A stretch of DNA of 64,000 nucleotides from Limnohabitans sp. (GCF_023910625.1 NZ_JAAVVW010000002.1:482024-546023); one strand, 5' to 3'; positions 43,551 through 53,065 are shown, numbered from the stretch's first letter. The notes: generated by a model not told the origin, from the sequence alone. Made by a program: numbers and translations.

Positions 43551-44957
43551 TCAAGTTTTCGGCTTTTTGACAGGCCGCGCCCAGTTCGCGATGCTGACCT
43601 GCTTACCACGCGCCACGCTCAGAACACCGGGTTCGGTGCTCTTGGTAATCGTAGAGCCGCCGCCCACGGTGCCGCCTGCGCCAATGGTGACCGGGGCCAC
43701 CAGCACGCAGTTGCTGCCAATGTGCACGTCGGCCTCGATCACGGTGCGGTGTTTGTTGGCCCCGTCGTAATTGGCGGTGATGCTGCCTGCGCCATAGTTC
43801 ACGCGCTCGCCCACGGTGGCGTCGCCCAGATAGGCCAGGTGGTTGGCCTTGGCACCCTTGGCCATCGTTGAATTTTTGACCTCGACAAAGTTGCCGATGT
43901 GCACCTCGGGCCCCAGTTGCGCGCCAGGGCGCAGACGGGCAAAGGGGCCAATCAGGGCGCCCTCGCCCACCGACACGCCGAGTTTTTCGCCGTCGATGTG
44001 GGTGAAGGGGTGGATCACCGCGCCGGCTGCGATGGTGCAGTTGGCAATCACGCAGTTCGCACCGATCTTCACGCCCTCGCCCAAAAACACCTGGCCTTCA
44101 AAAATGCAGTTCACGTCGATTTCGACGTCTTGCGCGCAATCGAGCTGGCCGCGCAAGTCAAAGCGAGCCGGGTCTTGCAGGCGCACGCCTTCCACCATCA
44201 ATCGGTGCGCCTGGCGCAGTTGGTGGGCGCGCTCGAGCTCGGCCAGTTGCACCGGGCTGTTGATGCCCGCCACTTGCAGCACATCGGTAATCTTATGGGC
44301 CACCACGGGCACACCATCGGCCACGGCGAACTTGACCACGTCGGTCAGGTAGTACTCGCCCTGGGCGTTTTGGTTGTCCAGACGGGCCAGCCAGGCTTTG
44401 AGCCGGCGCGCGGGCACGGCCATGATGCCGCTGTACACCTCGCTGATTTGGCGCTGCGCATCGGTCGCGTCTTTTTGTTCCACGATGGCTTGCACCACGT
44501 CACCCTCGCGCAAGATGCGGCCATACCCCGCGGGATCGGCCATGTCGATGGTCAGCAGCGCCAATTGTTGGCCGCCGCATTGGTCGATCAGCGCTTGCAG
44601 GGTGCCCGCTTGGGTCAGCGGCACATCGCCCGACAAGACCACCACCACACCATCGTCGGCCAGCACGGGCACGGCTTGCTGCACGGCATGGCCAGTGCCC
44701 AACTGCGGCTCCTGGCGCACGCATTGGACCGTCAGCGCCTGTCCCAGGGCCAGCACCAGAGGCTCCACTTGGTCGGCACGATGCCCCGTGATGACCACGG
44801 CCGAACGTGCATTCAGTTGCGCCGCTGTGTTCAGCACATGCTGCACCAGCGGCACTCCCGCCAAGCGCTGCAGCACTTTGGGCAAGCGGCTTTTCATCCG
44901 AGTGCCTTTGCCGGCGGCCATCACGACCACGTCAATCGGTGGGGGAGTAGAACTCAT
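43551..44957 (-). CDS. glmU: Bifunctional GlmU (GlcN-1-P acetyltransferase / GlcNAc-1-P uridyltransferase)
   Basis: Makes UDP-GlcNAc, the substrate of MurG and lipid A synthesis. The N-terminal pyrophosphorylase domain has VVVMAAGKGTRMKSRLPKVL, seen in part as MAAGKGTRMKSRLPK, plus GTGHAVQQA and LSGDVPL. The C-terminal half is a left-handed beta-helix acetyltransferase with hexapeptide repeats (IGPFARLRPGAQLG, NFVEVKNSTMAKGAKANHLAYLGD). The ATG at 44957 gives 468 residues, close to normal. glmS lies 1.3 kb away on the same strand, separated by the Lrp gene and the toxin-antitoxin pair. Confidence 0.96.
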   Translation of the reverse strand: MSSTPPPIDVVVMAAGKGTRMKSRLPKVLQRLAGVPLVQHVLNTAAQLNARSAVVITGHRADQVEPLVLALGQALTVQCVRQEPQLGTGHAVQQAVPVLADDGVVVVLSGDVPLTQAGTLQALIDQCGGQQLALLTIDMADPAGYGRILREGDVVQAIVEQKDATDAQRQISEVYSGIMAVPARRLKAWLARLDNQNAQGEYYLTDVVKFAVADGVPVVAHKITDVLQVAGINSPVQLAELERAHQLRQAHRLMVEGVRLQDPARFDLRGQLDCAQDVEIDVNCIFEGQVFLGEGVKIGANCVIANCTIAAGAVIHPFTHIDGEKLGVSVGEGALIGPFARLRPGAQLGPEVHIGNFVEVKNSTMAKGAKANHLAYLGDATVGERVNYGAGSITANYDGANKHRTVIEADVHIGSNCVLVAPVTIGAGGTVGGGSTITKSTEPGVLSVARGKQVSIANWARPVKKPKT

Positions 44958-45248
44958 GCAGGTCTTTCTGTAGTGCTGTGAAATGTATTGCAAAAGGCCC
45001 GTGAACCAGGCCGCCTTCGCAGGCAGCCATTATCACCAGACGTGTCGGGCATATGTGGCCCATTTGATCTCTGTTCGGGTGTGGCTTTCGTATTGGGAGG
45101 ACAATCAGCGCGGGGCGTGGGACTGGCGCATGCTTGAACCCGATGTGTGTCACTCACCTGCGGAGCTTTGAATGAAAACACCTTCACTGACGACAACTTG
45201 CAAGAGGCCCGACTGTGTGTTGCCTGCCGCTGGTGGTATGCGGCCATG

Positions 45249-46097
45249 ATGCGGCCATTCCTGACCCTTATCCTCTTGCTGGCACTACAAGGCTGCAGCG
45301 CGGTCAAACTCGGTTACCAACAACTGCCCACCCTGTCTTATTGGTGGCTGGACAGCACGGTGTCGTTCAACAGTGAGCAATCGGTGCGGGCCAAGGAGGC
45401 GCTGGATCTGTTGCACCAATGGCACCGCCGCGAAGAGCTGCCCAGGTATGTCAGTTTTTTGCAAAATCAAACCCAGTGGAGCCTGAACACGGCCGAGCCC
45501 GCGCAGCTTTGCGGTGCCTTTGCCGAAGTGCAAAACCGCATGGATCGCCTGATGCGCGAGGCGGTGCGCCAAGCCGCCCCGTTGGCCATGTTGCTGGGGC
45601 CACGCCAGCTCAGCCACATGGCTCGCCATTGGGAGGGCAAAAACGAAAACTGGGAGAAAGACTGGCTGCGCGGAGATGATCAAGCGCGCATGGAGCGCCG
45701 TGTGGAGCGGTTGATGAACCGCTACAGCGATTTTTATGGCTCCCTGAATGCGGATCAAAGCGCATTGATCAAGGCCCAACTGGCGCTGTCACCCTGGACC
45801 GCCGAATGGGGTCGACAGGACCGCCAGCGACGCCAGAAAGACCTGCTGGCCACGCTGCAGCGGGTGTCGCAAAGCCAGATGCCTGTGGCCCAGGTCGAAG
45901 CCGAGTTGTGGGGCGTTTGGCAGCGCTGGCTCAAACCGTCTGACCCAGTGGGCGCGGGTGTGATGCAAGCCATGTCGCAGCAAGCCTGCAACAACCTGAG
46001 CCAACTGCACAACAGCACCACCCCCGAACAGCGCCAGCGTGCCACACGCCGCATCCGCGCCTACGAGCGCGACTTGCGGGACCTGCTGCTGCCCTGA
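45249..46097 (+). CDS. DUF6279-type lipoprotein
   Basis: About 282 residues. A signal peptide MRPFLTLILLLALQGCSAVKLGYQ ends at the lipobox LQGC, so it should be lipid-anchored. The mature part starts YQQLPTLSYWWLDSTVSFN and is largely helical and Trp/Arg-rich, as in the DUF6279 family, with no known activity. ATG codons at 45246 and 45249 are adjacent and either may serve. The 288 bp upstream to glmU hold nothing else recognisable apart from possible divergent promoters. Confidence 0.8.
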   Translation: MRPFLTLILLLALQGCSAVKLGYQQLPTLSYWWLDSTVSFNSEQSVRAKEALDLLHQWHRREELPRYVSFLQNQTQWSLNTAEPAQLCGAFAEVQNRMDRLMREAVRQAAPLAMLLGPRQLSHMARHWEGKNENWEKDWLRGDDQARMERRVERLMNRYSDFYGSLNADQSALIKAQLALSPWTAEWGRQDRQRRQKDLLATLQRVSQSQMPVAQVEAELWGVWQRWLKPSDPVGAGVMQAMSQQACNNLSQLHNSTTPEQRQRATRRIRAYERDLRDLLLP

Positions 46098-46148
46098 AGC
46101 ACGAGCCCGAAACCTTTTTGACGGCTCACCCGGGACCGGGCTGGCTGG

Positions 46149-47162
46149 TCAGCTTTGCAGCGCCTGCCACATTGCCATGTCGCGCTCGGCCGTCCAGATG
46201 CGGGGGTTTTTGATGCCGCTGGCTTCGTCGTAGGCACGTGTCACGTCAAACGGCAAGCAGTGCTCGTAAATGAACACATGGCCAAAAATCGGGTCCATGC
46301 TCTTGCGCGTGTGGGCCATGGCGGCTTTGAGGTCCATCTTGGCGGCCACGGCTTCCTGGCCTGCTTTGTACAGCATTTGGACCCAGCGCTTGGTGTAGTC
46401 CAGCGCCTTGTTGACGTTGGCATTGCCCTTCATGGCTTCGCCGCGGCCAGGCACAATGAACTCGGCCTTCAGGGCGCGCAGCGCCTCCAGCGTGGCGGGC
46501 CATTCTTCGAGCTGGGCATCACCCGTGTACACGCCGGCTTCGTACTCGACCAAATCGCCCGAGAACAGCACTTTTTCTTCTTCCACCCAAGCGATCGTGT
46601 CACCACGGGTGTGCCCCGGGCCCGGATGCCAGATTTGCACCACCACGCCGCCCAGGTTGATGCTCAGCTTGCCGGGCACTTCGCCTTTTGTGGGGTTGCC
46701 GCCGCCGACCACCATGGTCGGCCAGGTCAGGCCGGGGATGCTGTCAGCGCCAAGGAACAGGCGCGGAAAGCGCTCCATCTCACTTTTCATGTCTTGCGCG
46801 CCGCGCTCCTGGATCAGGCCCAAAGTGCCTTCACTGGCAATGATCTCGGTCGCGCCTTCGGCGGCATAGGCGTAGGCCCCCAACACGCGCACTGCGTGGT
46901 AGTGGGTCAGCAGCACGTACTTGATGGGCAAGTCGCTGACGGTGCGAATCTTCTTGATCAAGTCTCTCGCCATGTCCGGGGTGGCCGTGGCGTCGCTCAC
47001 CATGATGTAACGGTCCCCGATGATCACACCCGAGTTGGGGTCCCCCTCGGCGGTGTAGGCCCAGCAGTGTTGGCTGAGTTGCTCGAAAGTGATCTTCTTT
47101 TCGGTCAGGTCGGCCTGGCTGGCGAAGGCTTTGACAGGGGCTTGGGCGGGGGCAGTGGACAT
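46149..47162 (-). CDS. Metallo-beta-lactamase-fold protein with altered metal motif
   Basis: 337 residues with the MBL fold and an extra C-terminal helical region. The canonical HxHxDH is HYHAVR here (His87 and His89 kept, Asp91 to Val, His92 to Arg). The next ligand is in PGPGHTRGDT near residue 182, and FSGDLVEYE near 201 carries the bridging Asp. The last His motif is VPGRGEAM instead of a GH. It may bind one metal ion or have a different activity. GGAG lies 8 nt before the ATG. A TetR-type gene is 79 bp upstream on the same strand and may control it. No signal peptide is seen. Confidence 0.85.
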   Translation of the reverse strand: MSTAPAQAPVKAFASQADLTEKKITFEQLSQHCWAYTAEGDPNSGVIIGDRYIMVSDATATPDMARDLIKKIRTVSDLPIKYVLLTHYHAVRVLGAYAYAAEGATEIIASEGTLGLIQERGAQDMKSEMERFPRLFLGADSIPGLTWPTMVVGGGNPTKGEVPGKLSINLGGVVVQIWHPGPGHTRGDTIAWVEEEKVLFSGDLVEYEAGVYTGDAQLEEWPATLEALRALKAEFIVPGRGEAMKGNANVNKALDYTKRWVQMLYKAGQEAVAAKMDLKAAMAHTRKSMDPIFGHVFIYEHCLPFDVTRAYDEASGIKNPRIWTAERDMAMWQALQS

Positions 47163-47241
47163 GGAAATTTCTCCGGTCAGTGAATGGAGTGGATTTTACC
47201 TAAACGAAATGCGTTACGGATTGTTGAATCGCCAAATGTCT

Positions 47242-47880
47242 TCACTGAGGCTGACCCAGCCCTTTTTCAAGCATGGCAATGACTTCTTCGGCAAACGCGG
47301 CGTAGCTGATGGGTCCTCCAGGGCGCAGCCAGGTGAAGGTCCAGTTGATCATCCCCAACAGCATCATGGTCAAGGCGGTCTGGTTGGACGGGTTCAGGCG
47401 CTCGGGGTAGGCGCGCTTCATGAACCGCGTCATGGCGGCAACGATGTCGCGCTGGCGGTTGAGGATGAGGACGCGGGGCGACAGCGGGGCCGCGCCCAAA
47501 GCAGCGTCTGGTGCGTCGCTCAAAAATTGCGTGTCGTTGAGCAAAGCCGCATGCCGGGTGGCCGAGCTTTCGTATTCCTGCAAAAACGCCCGCACCAGGG
47601 CGTGCAAGGTGGCCCGGTCGTCCAGGTTGTTGCGCTGAGCATGGGCTTCGGTCTGGGCGATCAATGCCAGCAAGCGGTTGGTGTGGCGGTCCAGCAGGTC
47701 AAACAGGATCGCCTCTTTGCTGTTGTAATAGTGGTACAGCCGCGCCTTGGAGGTGCCGCAGGCGGTGGCAATTTCGTTCATGCTGGCCGCTGGGTAGCTG
47801 CACTGGGCAAAGCATTGCGCCGCAATATCGAGAATCGCGGCGCGCTTGATGTCGTGGGTGGCGGATTTGGGTCGGGCCAT
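47242..47880 (-). CDS. TetR-family transcriptional regulator
   Basis: 212 residues. The N-terminal HTH includes AAILDIAAQCFAQCSYPAASMNEIATACGTSKARLYHYYNSKEAIL, seen in part as MNEIATACGTSKARLYHYY, typical of TetR proteins. The C-terminal ligand domain (about 60-212) resembles TetR_C proteins of aliphatic/aromatic acid pathways, but no inducer can be named. It lies between fau and the MBL-fold gene on the same strand. Confidence 0.9.
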   Translation of the reverse strand: MARPKSATHDIKRAAILDIAAQCFAQCSYPAASMNEIATACGTSKARLYHYYNSKEAILFDLLDRHTNRLLALIAQTEAHAQRNNLDDRATLHALVRAFLQEYESSATRHAALLNDTQFLSDAPDAALGAAPLSPRVLILNRQRDIVAAMTRFMKRAYPERLNPSNQTALTMMLLGMINWTFTWLRPGGPISYAAFAEEVIAMLEKGLGQPQ

Positions 47881-47898
47881 GGTTGCACCGGCTCTGGC

Positions 47899-48483
47899 TC
47901 AAACCGGCCAGACCACGCCGTTGTCGTTCAGGATCGCGTCCAGCGGTTCGTCGTGTTCTTCGGGCTCCAATTCATCCAGAAACCCATGGGTATAGCCCAG
48001 CCCCACGGTGAAGGGCTTGGGCTGCAAGGTGGCCAGGGTGCGGTCGTAAAAGCCCCCGCCGTAGCCCAGGCGGCAGCCGCCAATGCCATAGCCCACGCAG
48101 GGCACAAACAGCAAGGTGGGCACGATGACTTCGGTGTCTTTGGGTTTGGGGATACCGTAGGCGTCTTCTTCCATCGGGCAGCCGGGGTACCAGGTGTGGA
48201 AGGTGAGGGTTTTGTGCAGCTTATTGACCACGGGCAGGCCAATGCGGCGGCGCTGCGGCTCGCCGTTCAACTCGCCGTCTTCTTTCCAGCGGTGCAGGAC
48301 CGGCAGCGGATCGAACTCGCCCTTGATGGGCCAGTACGCACCGATGACGGTGTCCGGACGGTCAAACAACCAGATGCGCATCACGCGTTGCAGGGCTTCA
48401 GCGCGTGCCAATCGGTCAGGCAGGTTCAACCTTTCTTGAATCAAGGTTTTTCTCAAGGCACGTTTTGCTTCGGCTTTGTCCAT
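47899..48483 (-). CDS. fau: 5-formyltetrahydrofolate cyclo-ligase
   Basis: ATP-dependent enzyme converting 5-formyl-THF to 5,10-methenyl-THF in one-carbon metabolism (also called YgfA or MTHFS). It has the N-terminal DKAEAKRALRKTLIQERLNL, seen in part as KRALRKTLIQERLNL, then IGAYWPIKGEFDP and the C-terminal motif GYGIGGCRLGYGGGFYDRTLA with the GGGFYDR loop. The ATG at 48483 gives 194 residues, normal for the family. Its start codon is only 9 bp from the divergent slt start. Confidence 0.93.
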   Translation of the reverse strand: MDKAEAKRALRKTLIQERLNLPDRLARAEALQRVMRIWLFDRPDTVIGAYWPIKGEFDPLPVLHRWKEDGELNGEPQRRRIGLPVVNKLHKTLTFHTWYPGCPMEEDAYGIPKPKDTEVIVPTLLFVPCVGYGIGGCRLGYGGGFYDRTLATLQPKPFTVGLGYTHGFLDELEPEEHDEPLDAILNDNGVVWPV

Positions 48484-48492
48484 AATCGACCC

Positions 48493-50481
48493 ATGAAATA
48501 TCCATTGATTTTGACACTGGTTTGCGCCTTGACCGCAACTGGCCCATGGAGCATCCCCGCCCATGCCCAAGCCCAGCCCCAGAACAGGGGCGATGAGCTT
48601 ATCCTGGAGATGCACCAGGCTTTTCGAAAAGGTGACAAAAAACGCCTTTCAGCACTGCTGCCCCAAACCCGTGGCCATGTGCTGGAGCCTTTGGCGGCCT
48701 ATTGGGAAATGCGCTCCCGCCTGGACACAGCACCCGAGTCGGAAATTCGCGGCTTTTTGACTGCCTATGCAGGCAGCTACTACGAAGACCGGCTGCGCAA
48801 CGACTGGCTTTTGCAATTGGGCAAACGCCGTCAATGGGCCACTTTTACCGCCGAATATCCGCGTTACCGCATGCGAGATGACCGCGAAGTGCGGTGCTAC
48901 GCGCTGGCGACCGAGGCCATGAACAGCAAGGCCGACGTCGCCGAAGAAGCCAAACGCTTGTGGTATTCGCTGCGCGAGCTGGACGATGGGTGCACCTATG
49001 TGATCGACCATTTGCATTCGGGCAAACAGATCAATGGCCTAGATTTGTGGCGCAAGGCCCGCATTGCGATGGACGCCAACCGCCCCCGCGCAGCGCAGGC
49101 TGCGGTGGACATTGAAGCGCCCCGCCTGTCCGAGCAAGTGGCACTGATTCACGCAGACCCGGCCCAATACCTGGACAAGCGCATCGTCGCCGTCACCAAG
49201 AGCCGAAAGGAATTGGCGGTGCTGGCCCTGATCCGGCTGGCCGCCAAAGACCCGGATGAAGCCGCCGATTTGCTGAGTCGTCGCTGGGCCATCCAACTCA
49301 GTGCCGAAGAGCGCAACTGGACCTGGGGCGCGATCGGCAAACAAGCCGCACAAAAACTACAGGACAACGCCAGCACCTATTTTTCGAGGGTGCAAAAAGA
49401 CAGTGATTTGAACGACGACCTGCTCATCTGGAAAGTGCGCGCCGCCCTGCGCCAAAGCCAATGGCAGCAGGTGCTCTCGGCCACCGGGGCCATGACGGCG
49501 GCCACACGCCAAGACCCCGCCTGGTCTTACTGGCGAGCACGCGCTTTGTTGGCCATCGGGCCCAATGAGGCGCAGCGACTTGAGGCGCAGTCCTTGTTGG
49601 CCCAGATCGCCAGTGTGCGTGGCTTCTATGAACAACTTGCACTCGAAGAGTTGGGCCAAGCCATCACGGTGCCTGAGCGTCCCGCCCCTTTGACTGCCCC
49701 AGAAAAAACCACGGCCCTCCACCACCCAGGGCTGCAACGGGCTTTGCACGCGATTGCCATGGGCCTGAGACCTGAGGGCAACCGCGAATGGAACTACAGC
49801 ACCAACCTGCACACGCCTGGCGGCATGCCTGATCGCGAACTGCTGGCTGCCGCCGACCTGGCCTGCCAGCGACAGGTGTGGGACCGCTGCATCAACACCA
49901 GCGAACGCACCAAAGAGGTGCTGGACCATGAACAGCGCTTTCCGATGCCTTTGCGCGAGATCGTGGTGCGACGCGCCCAAGACATCCGACTGGACCCGGC
50001 CTATGTGTATGGCCTGATACGCCAAGAAAGCCGCTTTGTCACGGATGCTCGCTCACACGTGGGGGCCTCGGGCCTGATGCAGGTCATGCCCGCCACGGCC
50101 AAATGGACGGCCCAGAAAATCGGTCTGAGCGGATTCACGCCGCAGCAAATCAATGACCGCGAAGTGAACGTGACGATTGGCACGGCTTACCTGAAGCTGG
50201 TTCTTGACGATTTTGAAGGCTCGATGCCCATGGCCACTGCCGCATACAACGCCGGGCCCAGCAGGCCGCGCAGTTGGCGCAACGGCCCGGTGCTGGAGGC
50301 TGCCATCTGGGCCGAGACCATTCCTTTTCAGGAAACCCGCGATTACGTCAAAAAAGTGTTGTCCAACACCACCAACTACGCTGCCATCCTGACGCGCCAG
50401 CCGCAGTCCATCAAGGCCCGCCTGGGCTCGGTGGGACCTCGCCAATCGTCCATCGCCGAGGTGAGCAAAGATTTGCCTTGA
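48493..50481 (+). CDS. slt: Soluble lytic murein transglycosylase
   Basis: Periplasmic muramidase-like enzyme that cleaves murein glycan with formation of 1,6-anhydroMurNAc. A signal peptide (MKYPLILTLVCALTATGPWSIPAHA) precedes a long alpha-superhelical U-domain of about 450 residues. The SLT catalytic domain has the acid Glu512 in YGLIRQESRF, then GASGLMQVMPATAKW and the YNAGPSRPRSW block. The 662-residue length fits Slt70. I chose the ATG at 48493, since the long open frame upstream runs through the antisense of fau and has no similarity. Confidence 0.93.
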   Translation: MKYPLILTLVCALTATGPWSIPAHAQAQPQNRGDELILEMHQAFRKGDKKRLSALLPQTRGHVLEPLAAYWEMRSRLDTAPESEIRGFLTAYAGSYYEDRLRNDWLLQLGKRRQWATFTAEYPRYRMRDDREVRCYALATEAMNSKADVAEEAKRLWYSLRELDDGCTYVIDHLHSGKQINGLDLWRKARIAMDANRPRAAQAAVDIEAPRLSEQVALIHADPAQYLDKRIVAVTKSRKELAVLALIRLAAKDPDEAADLLSRRWAIQLSAEERNWTWGAIGKQAAQKLQDNASTYFSRVQKDSDLNDDLLIWKVRAALRQSQWQQVLSATGAMTAATRQDPAWSYWRARALLAIGPNEAQRLEAQSLLAQIASVRGFYEQLALEELGQAITVPERPAPLTAPEKTTALHHPGLQRALHAIAMGLRPEGNREWNYSTNLHTPGGMPDRELLAAADLACQRQVWDRCINTSERTKEVLDHEQRFPMPLREIVVRRAQDIRLDPAYVYGLIRQESRFVTDARSHVGASGLMQVMPATAKWTAQKIGLSGFTPQQINDREVNVTIGTAYLKLVLDDFEGSMPMATAAYNAGPSRPRSWRNGPVLEAAIWAETIPFQETRDYVKKVLSNTTNYAAILTRQPQSIKARLGSVGPRQSSIAEVSKDLP

Positions 50482-50499
50482 GACCCAGCGGTACACAAA

Positions 50500-50802
50500 T
50501 CAAGCCGAGGGTTCTGGTCCCAACAGGGCATCCAGGTTGGCCTTGATTTTTTCTTCAATCTTGCCGCTGTAAGCGCCCAGCAAAAAACCCAGTTTCAGCT
50601 GCAGGTCAAAGCGCGTATCGGTCACCACCAATTCACCGCTCACACCACTGCGCGCAAAGCGCATGCGGTCTTCGGATTCGCCGGGTGCTGACTCGCAAAC
50701 CATGCCCCACTCCTGCTCGGCCTGTTCGCGCCAGCGCTCGGCCACAGTGCGTGCCCCGGCCAGTCCCAGGGTATGTGTGCGTTCGATGTTCAGTTCGGGC
50801 AT
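50500..50802 (-). CDS. Polyhydroxyalkanoic acid system family protein
   Basis: 100 residues of the small PHA-granule-region family. It starts MPELNIERTHTLGLAGARTVAERW, seen here in part as IERTHTLGLAGARTVAERW. A central RMRFARSGVSGELVVTDTRFDLQLKLGFLLG stretch (seen in part) has the beta-strand pattern of the family, followed by a C-terminal helix. The role is unknown; family members are found near polyhydroxyalkanoate genes in other genomes. No PHA synthase is present in this window. It is convergent with slt and 26 bp after the molybdopterin oxidoreductase gene. Confidence 0.8.
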   Translation of the reverse strand: MPELNIERTHTLGLAGARTVAERWREQAEQEWGMVCESAPGESEDRMRFARSGVSGELVVTDTRFDLQLKLGFLLGAYSGKIEEKIKANLDALLGPEPSA

Positions 50803-50828
50803 GGTGTTTGAAAGGTTTTCTTGAAGCG

Positions 50829-52922
50829 TCAGGCCTTGGCTGTGGCCGCAGAATGGACAGTCGGTTTGAAAGCGGGATCGGCAGCCACCTCCACCAGGCA
50901 GTCGTAAAACACGGGCGCACGGCCCAAGTCGGTCAGGTGCTGGCTGGTCAACTCGTTCACGTTGGTGCCGTTCAGGCCCAGCTTGCGCCACCAAATGCCC
51001 ATGCCGTTGACCACGCCGGGTCGCGCACGCTGGTTCAACCGCACCTTGCAGTGGTAAGTGCCCCGGTCGTTGAACACTTTGACGACCATGCCATCAGCAA
51101 CGCCACGCGCAGCAGCGTCTTGCGGGTGCATCTCCAGCACCGGCTCGGCTTCGATGTCGCGCAGGCTTTGCACGTTCACAAAGGTGGAATTCAAAAAGTT
51201 GCGCGCAGGCGGCGAGATCATGGCCAGCGGGTAGCGGGCATCGCTGCCAGCCGCTTCGTAATTGGGCAGATGGTCGGGCAGGCCATCTAGGCCCTGGTCG
51301 GCCAGGCGCTGGCTAAAAAACTCGCACTTTCCCGATGGCGATGGAAAGCCACCTTGGGCAAACGGCGCATCGGGCACGGGCAGCGAAGCAAAGCCATGCT
51401 CAAGCAACTGCTCAAAGTCTTTCTCGTCGCCAATGGCGCTGCGGCAGAGGTTTTCGTCGCTTTCGGCAAAACACGGATCGTCAAAACCCATGCGCTGGGC
51501 CAGCGCCCTGAAGATGTCGGTGTTGGTGCGTGCACCGCCCACGGGCGCAATGGCGGGGCGGTTCAGCAGCACATCGGTGTGGCCGTAACTGGTGTGGATG
51601 TCCCAGTGCTCCAGCTGCGTGGTGGCGGGCAAGATGAAGTCGGCGTAGTCGGCCGTGTCGGTCTGGAAATGCTCCAGCACCACGGTGAACAAGTCTTCAC
51701 GGGCAAAGCCCTGCACCACCTTGCCCGACTCGGGGGCCACGGCCACCGGGTTGCTGTTGTAAACCACCAAGGCCTCGATCTTCGGGCCAAACGAGGGCGA
51801 AGCAGGGCGCAGCAAGTCGTCGCCAATCGTGCTCATGTTGATGGTGCGCGGACGCCGCTCACCCAACAAATCGGGCCGCTGCAAGGCTGCACGCCGCACC
51901 GGGAAATGCCCCGAACTGCTGAGCAAGACCCCGCCCGCTCGATGCCGCCAGGCCCCGGTGAGCGCGGGCAGGCAAGCAATGGCTCGCACCGCGTTGCCGC
52001 CCCCGCGCACGCGCTGCATGCCGTAGTTCAGCCGAATGGCGGCGGGCTGGGTCGTGCCCCAGTCGCGGGCCAGCTGGCGGATTTGTTCAACCGGCACACC
52101 ACAGACTTCGGCCGCACGTTCGGGCGACCATTGCAAGGCTCTCGCTTTCAGGGCGTCCCAGCCGAGGGTGTAGCGTTCGATGTAGTCCTGGTCGAGCCAG
52201 CCATGCACGATCAGCTCGTGCATGAGGGCCAGCGCCAGCGCGGCGTCGGTGCCGGGGCGCAGGGCGATGTGTTCGTGGCATTTTTCGGCCGTTTCGCTGC
52301 GCCGGGGGTCGATGCACACCAGCTTCGCGCCGTTGCGCTTGGCCTCTTGGGCGATGCGCCAAAAGTGCAGGTTGCTGCCAATCGAGTTGCTGCCCCAAAT
52401 GACGATCAGCTTGGATTCGGCGTAAAACTCGACCTTCATGCCCACCTTGTTGCCCAAGGTTTGCGTCAGGGCCTCGGCCCCGGCCGAGGCGCAAATCGTG
52501 CGATCCAACAGCGATGCACCCAGTTGGTGGAAAAATCGCGCCGCAATCGATTCGCTTTGCACCAAGCCCATGGTGCCCGCATAGCTGTACGGCAGCACCG
52601 CCTGCGGGTCGCGTGCGGCGATGGTTTTCAGGCGCGCGGCGATGGCGTCCAAAGCCTCGTCCCAGCCCACAGCTTTAAATTGGCCCGAGCCCTTGGGTCC
52701 GATGCGTTTCATGGGCTGCAACAGGCGCTCGGGGTGGTAGGTGCGCTCGGTGTAGCGCGAGACCTTGGTGCACAACACGCCATCGGTCTGGGCGTGCGCC
52801 GGGTTGCCTTGCACTTTGGTGGCGCGGCCGTTCTCCACCGTGGTCAGCAAGGCGCAGGTGTCGGGGCAGTCGTGCGGGCAGGCACCGCGCACGATCTGAG
52901 AGGCCAAAAAGGGGTCGGTCAT
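50829..52922 (-). CDS. Molybdopterin-dependent oxidoreductase with a 4Fe-4S cluster
   Basis: 697 residues of the DMSO reductase superfamily. The N-terminal iron-sulphur motif is CPHDCPDTC followed by a fourth Cys in GVLCTKVSR. The Mo-bis-PGD domains follow: WDEALDAIAARL, GSNSIGSNLHFWRIA, IDPRRSETAEKCHEHIALRPGTDAAL (seen in part), FILPATTQLEHWDIH, and the molydop-binding C-terminus with MISPPARNFLNSTF. No twin-arginine signal is present at the chosen ATG (52922), so it should be cytoplasmic. No partner subunit or ferredoxin is next to it; the substrate is unknown. Confidence 0.9.
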   Translation of the reverse strand: MTDPFLASQIVRGACPHDCPDTCALLTTVENGRATKVQGNPAHAQTDGVLCTKVSRYTERTYHPERLLQPMKRIGPKGSGQFKAVGWDEALDAIAARLKTIAARDPQAVLPYSYAGTMGLVQSESIAARFFHQLGASLLDRTICASAGAEALTQTLGNKVGMKVEFYAESKLIVIWGSNSIGSNLHFWRIAQEAKRNGAKLVCIDPRRSETAEKCHEHIALRPGTDAALALALMHELIVHGWLDQDYIERYTLGWDALKARALQWSPERAAEVCGVPVEQIRQLARDWGTTQPAAIRLNYGMQRVRGGGNAVRAIACLPALTGAWRHRAGGVLLSSSGHFPVRRAALQRPDLLGERRPRTINMSTIGDDLLRPASPSFGPKIEALVVYNSNPVAVAPESGKVVQGFAREDLFTVVLEHFQTDTADYADFILPATTQLEHWDIHTSYGHTDVLLNRPAIAPVGGARTNTDIFRALAQRMGFDDPCFAESDENLCRSAIGDEKDFEQLLEHGFASLPVPDAPFAQGGFPSPSGKCEFFSQRLADQGLDGLPDHLPNYEAAGSDARYPLAMISPPARNFLNSTFVNVQSLRDIEAEPVLEMHPQDAAARGVADGMVVKVFNDRGTYHCKVRLNQRARPGVVNGMGIWWRKLGLNGTNVNELTSQHLTDLGRAPVFYDCLVEVAADPAFKPTVHSAATAKA

Positions 52923-53065
52923 GGGCTGTGGAAAGGATCGGGCTGGCTGAAGGCGAAGGTTCAGTGCAATTGTGGCGCAAACCCGTCCCTCGACGGGTGG
53001 CTCACTTGTCCCCCATGTGCACAGGGGTGTTGGCAACCCTGGCCAAGTATGGCTAGACTGTACCC

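Noticed and set aside
47089-48492. Extra 468 codons upstream of the lytic transglycosylase in the same frame
   Set aside because: They run antisense through the TetR and fau genes; the signal peptide at 48493 marks the real start.
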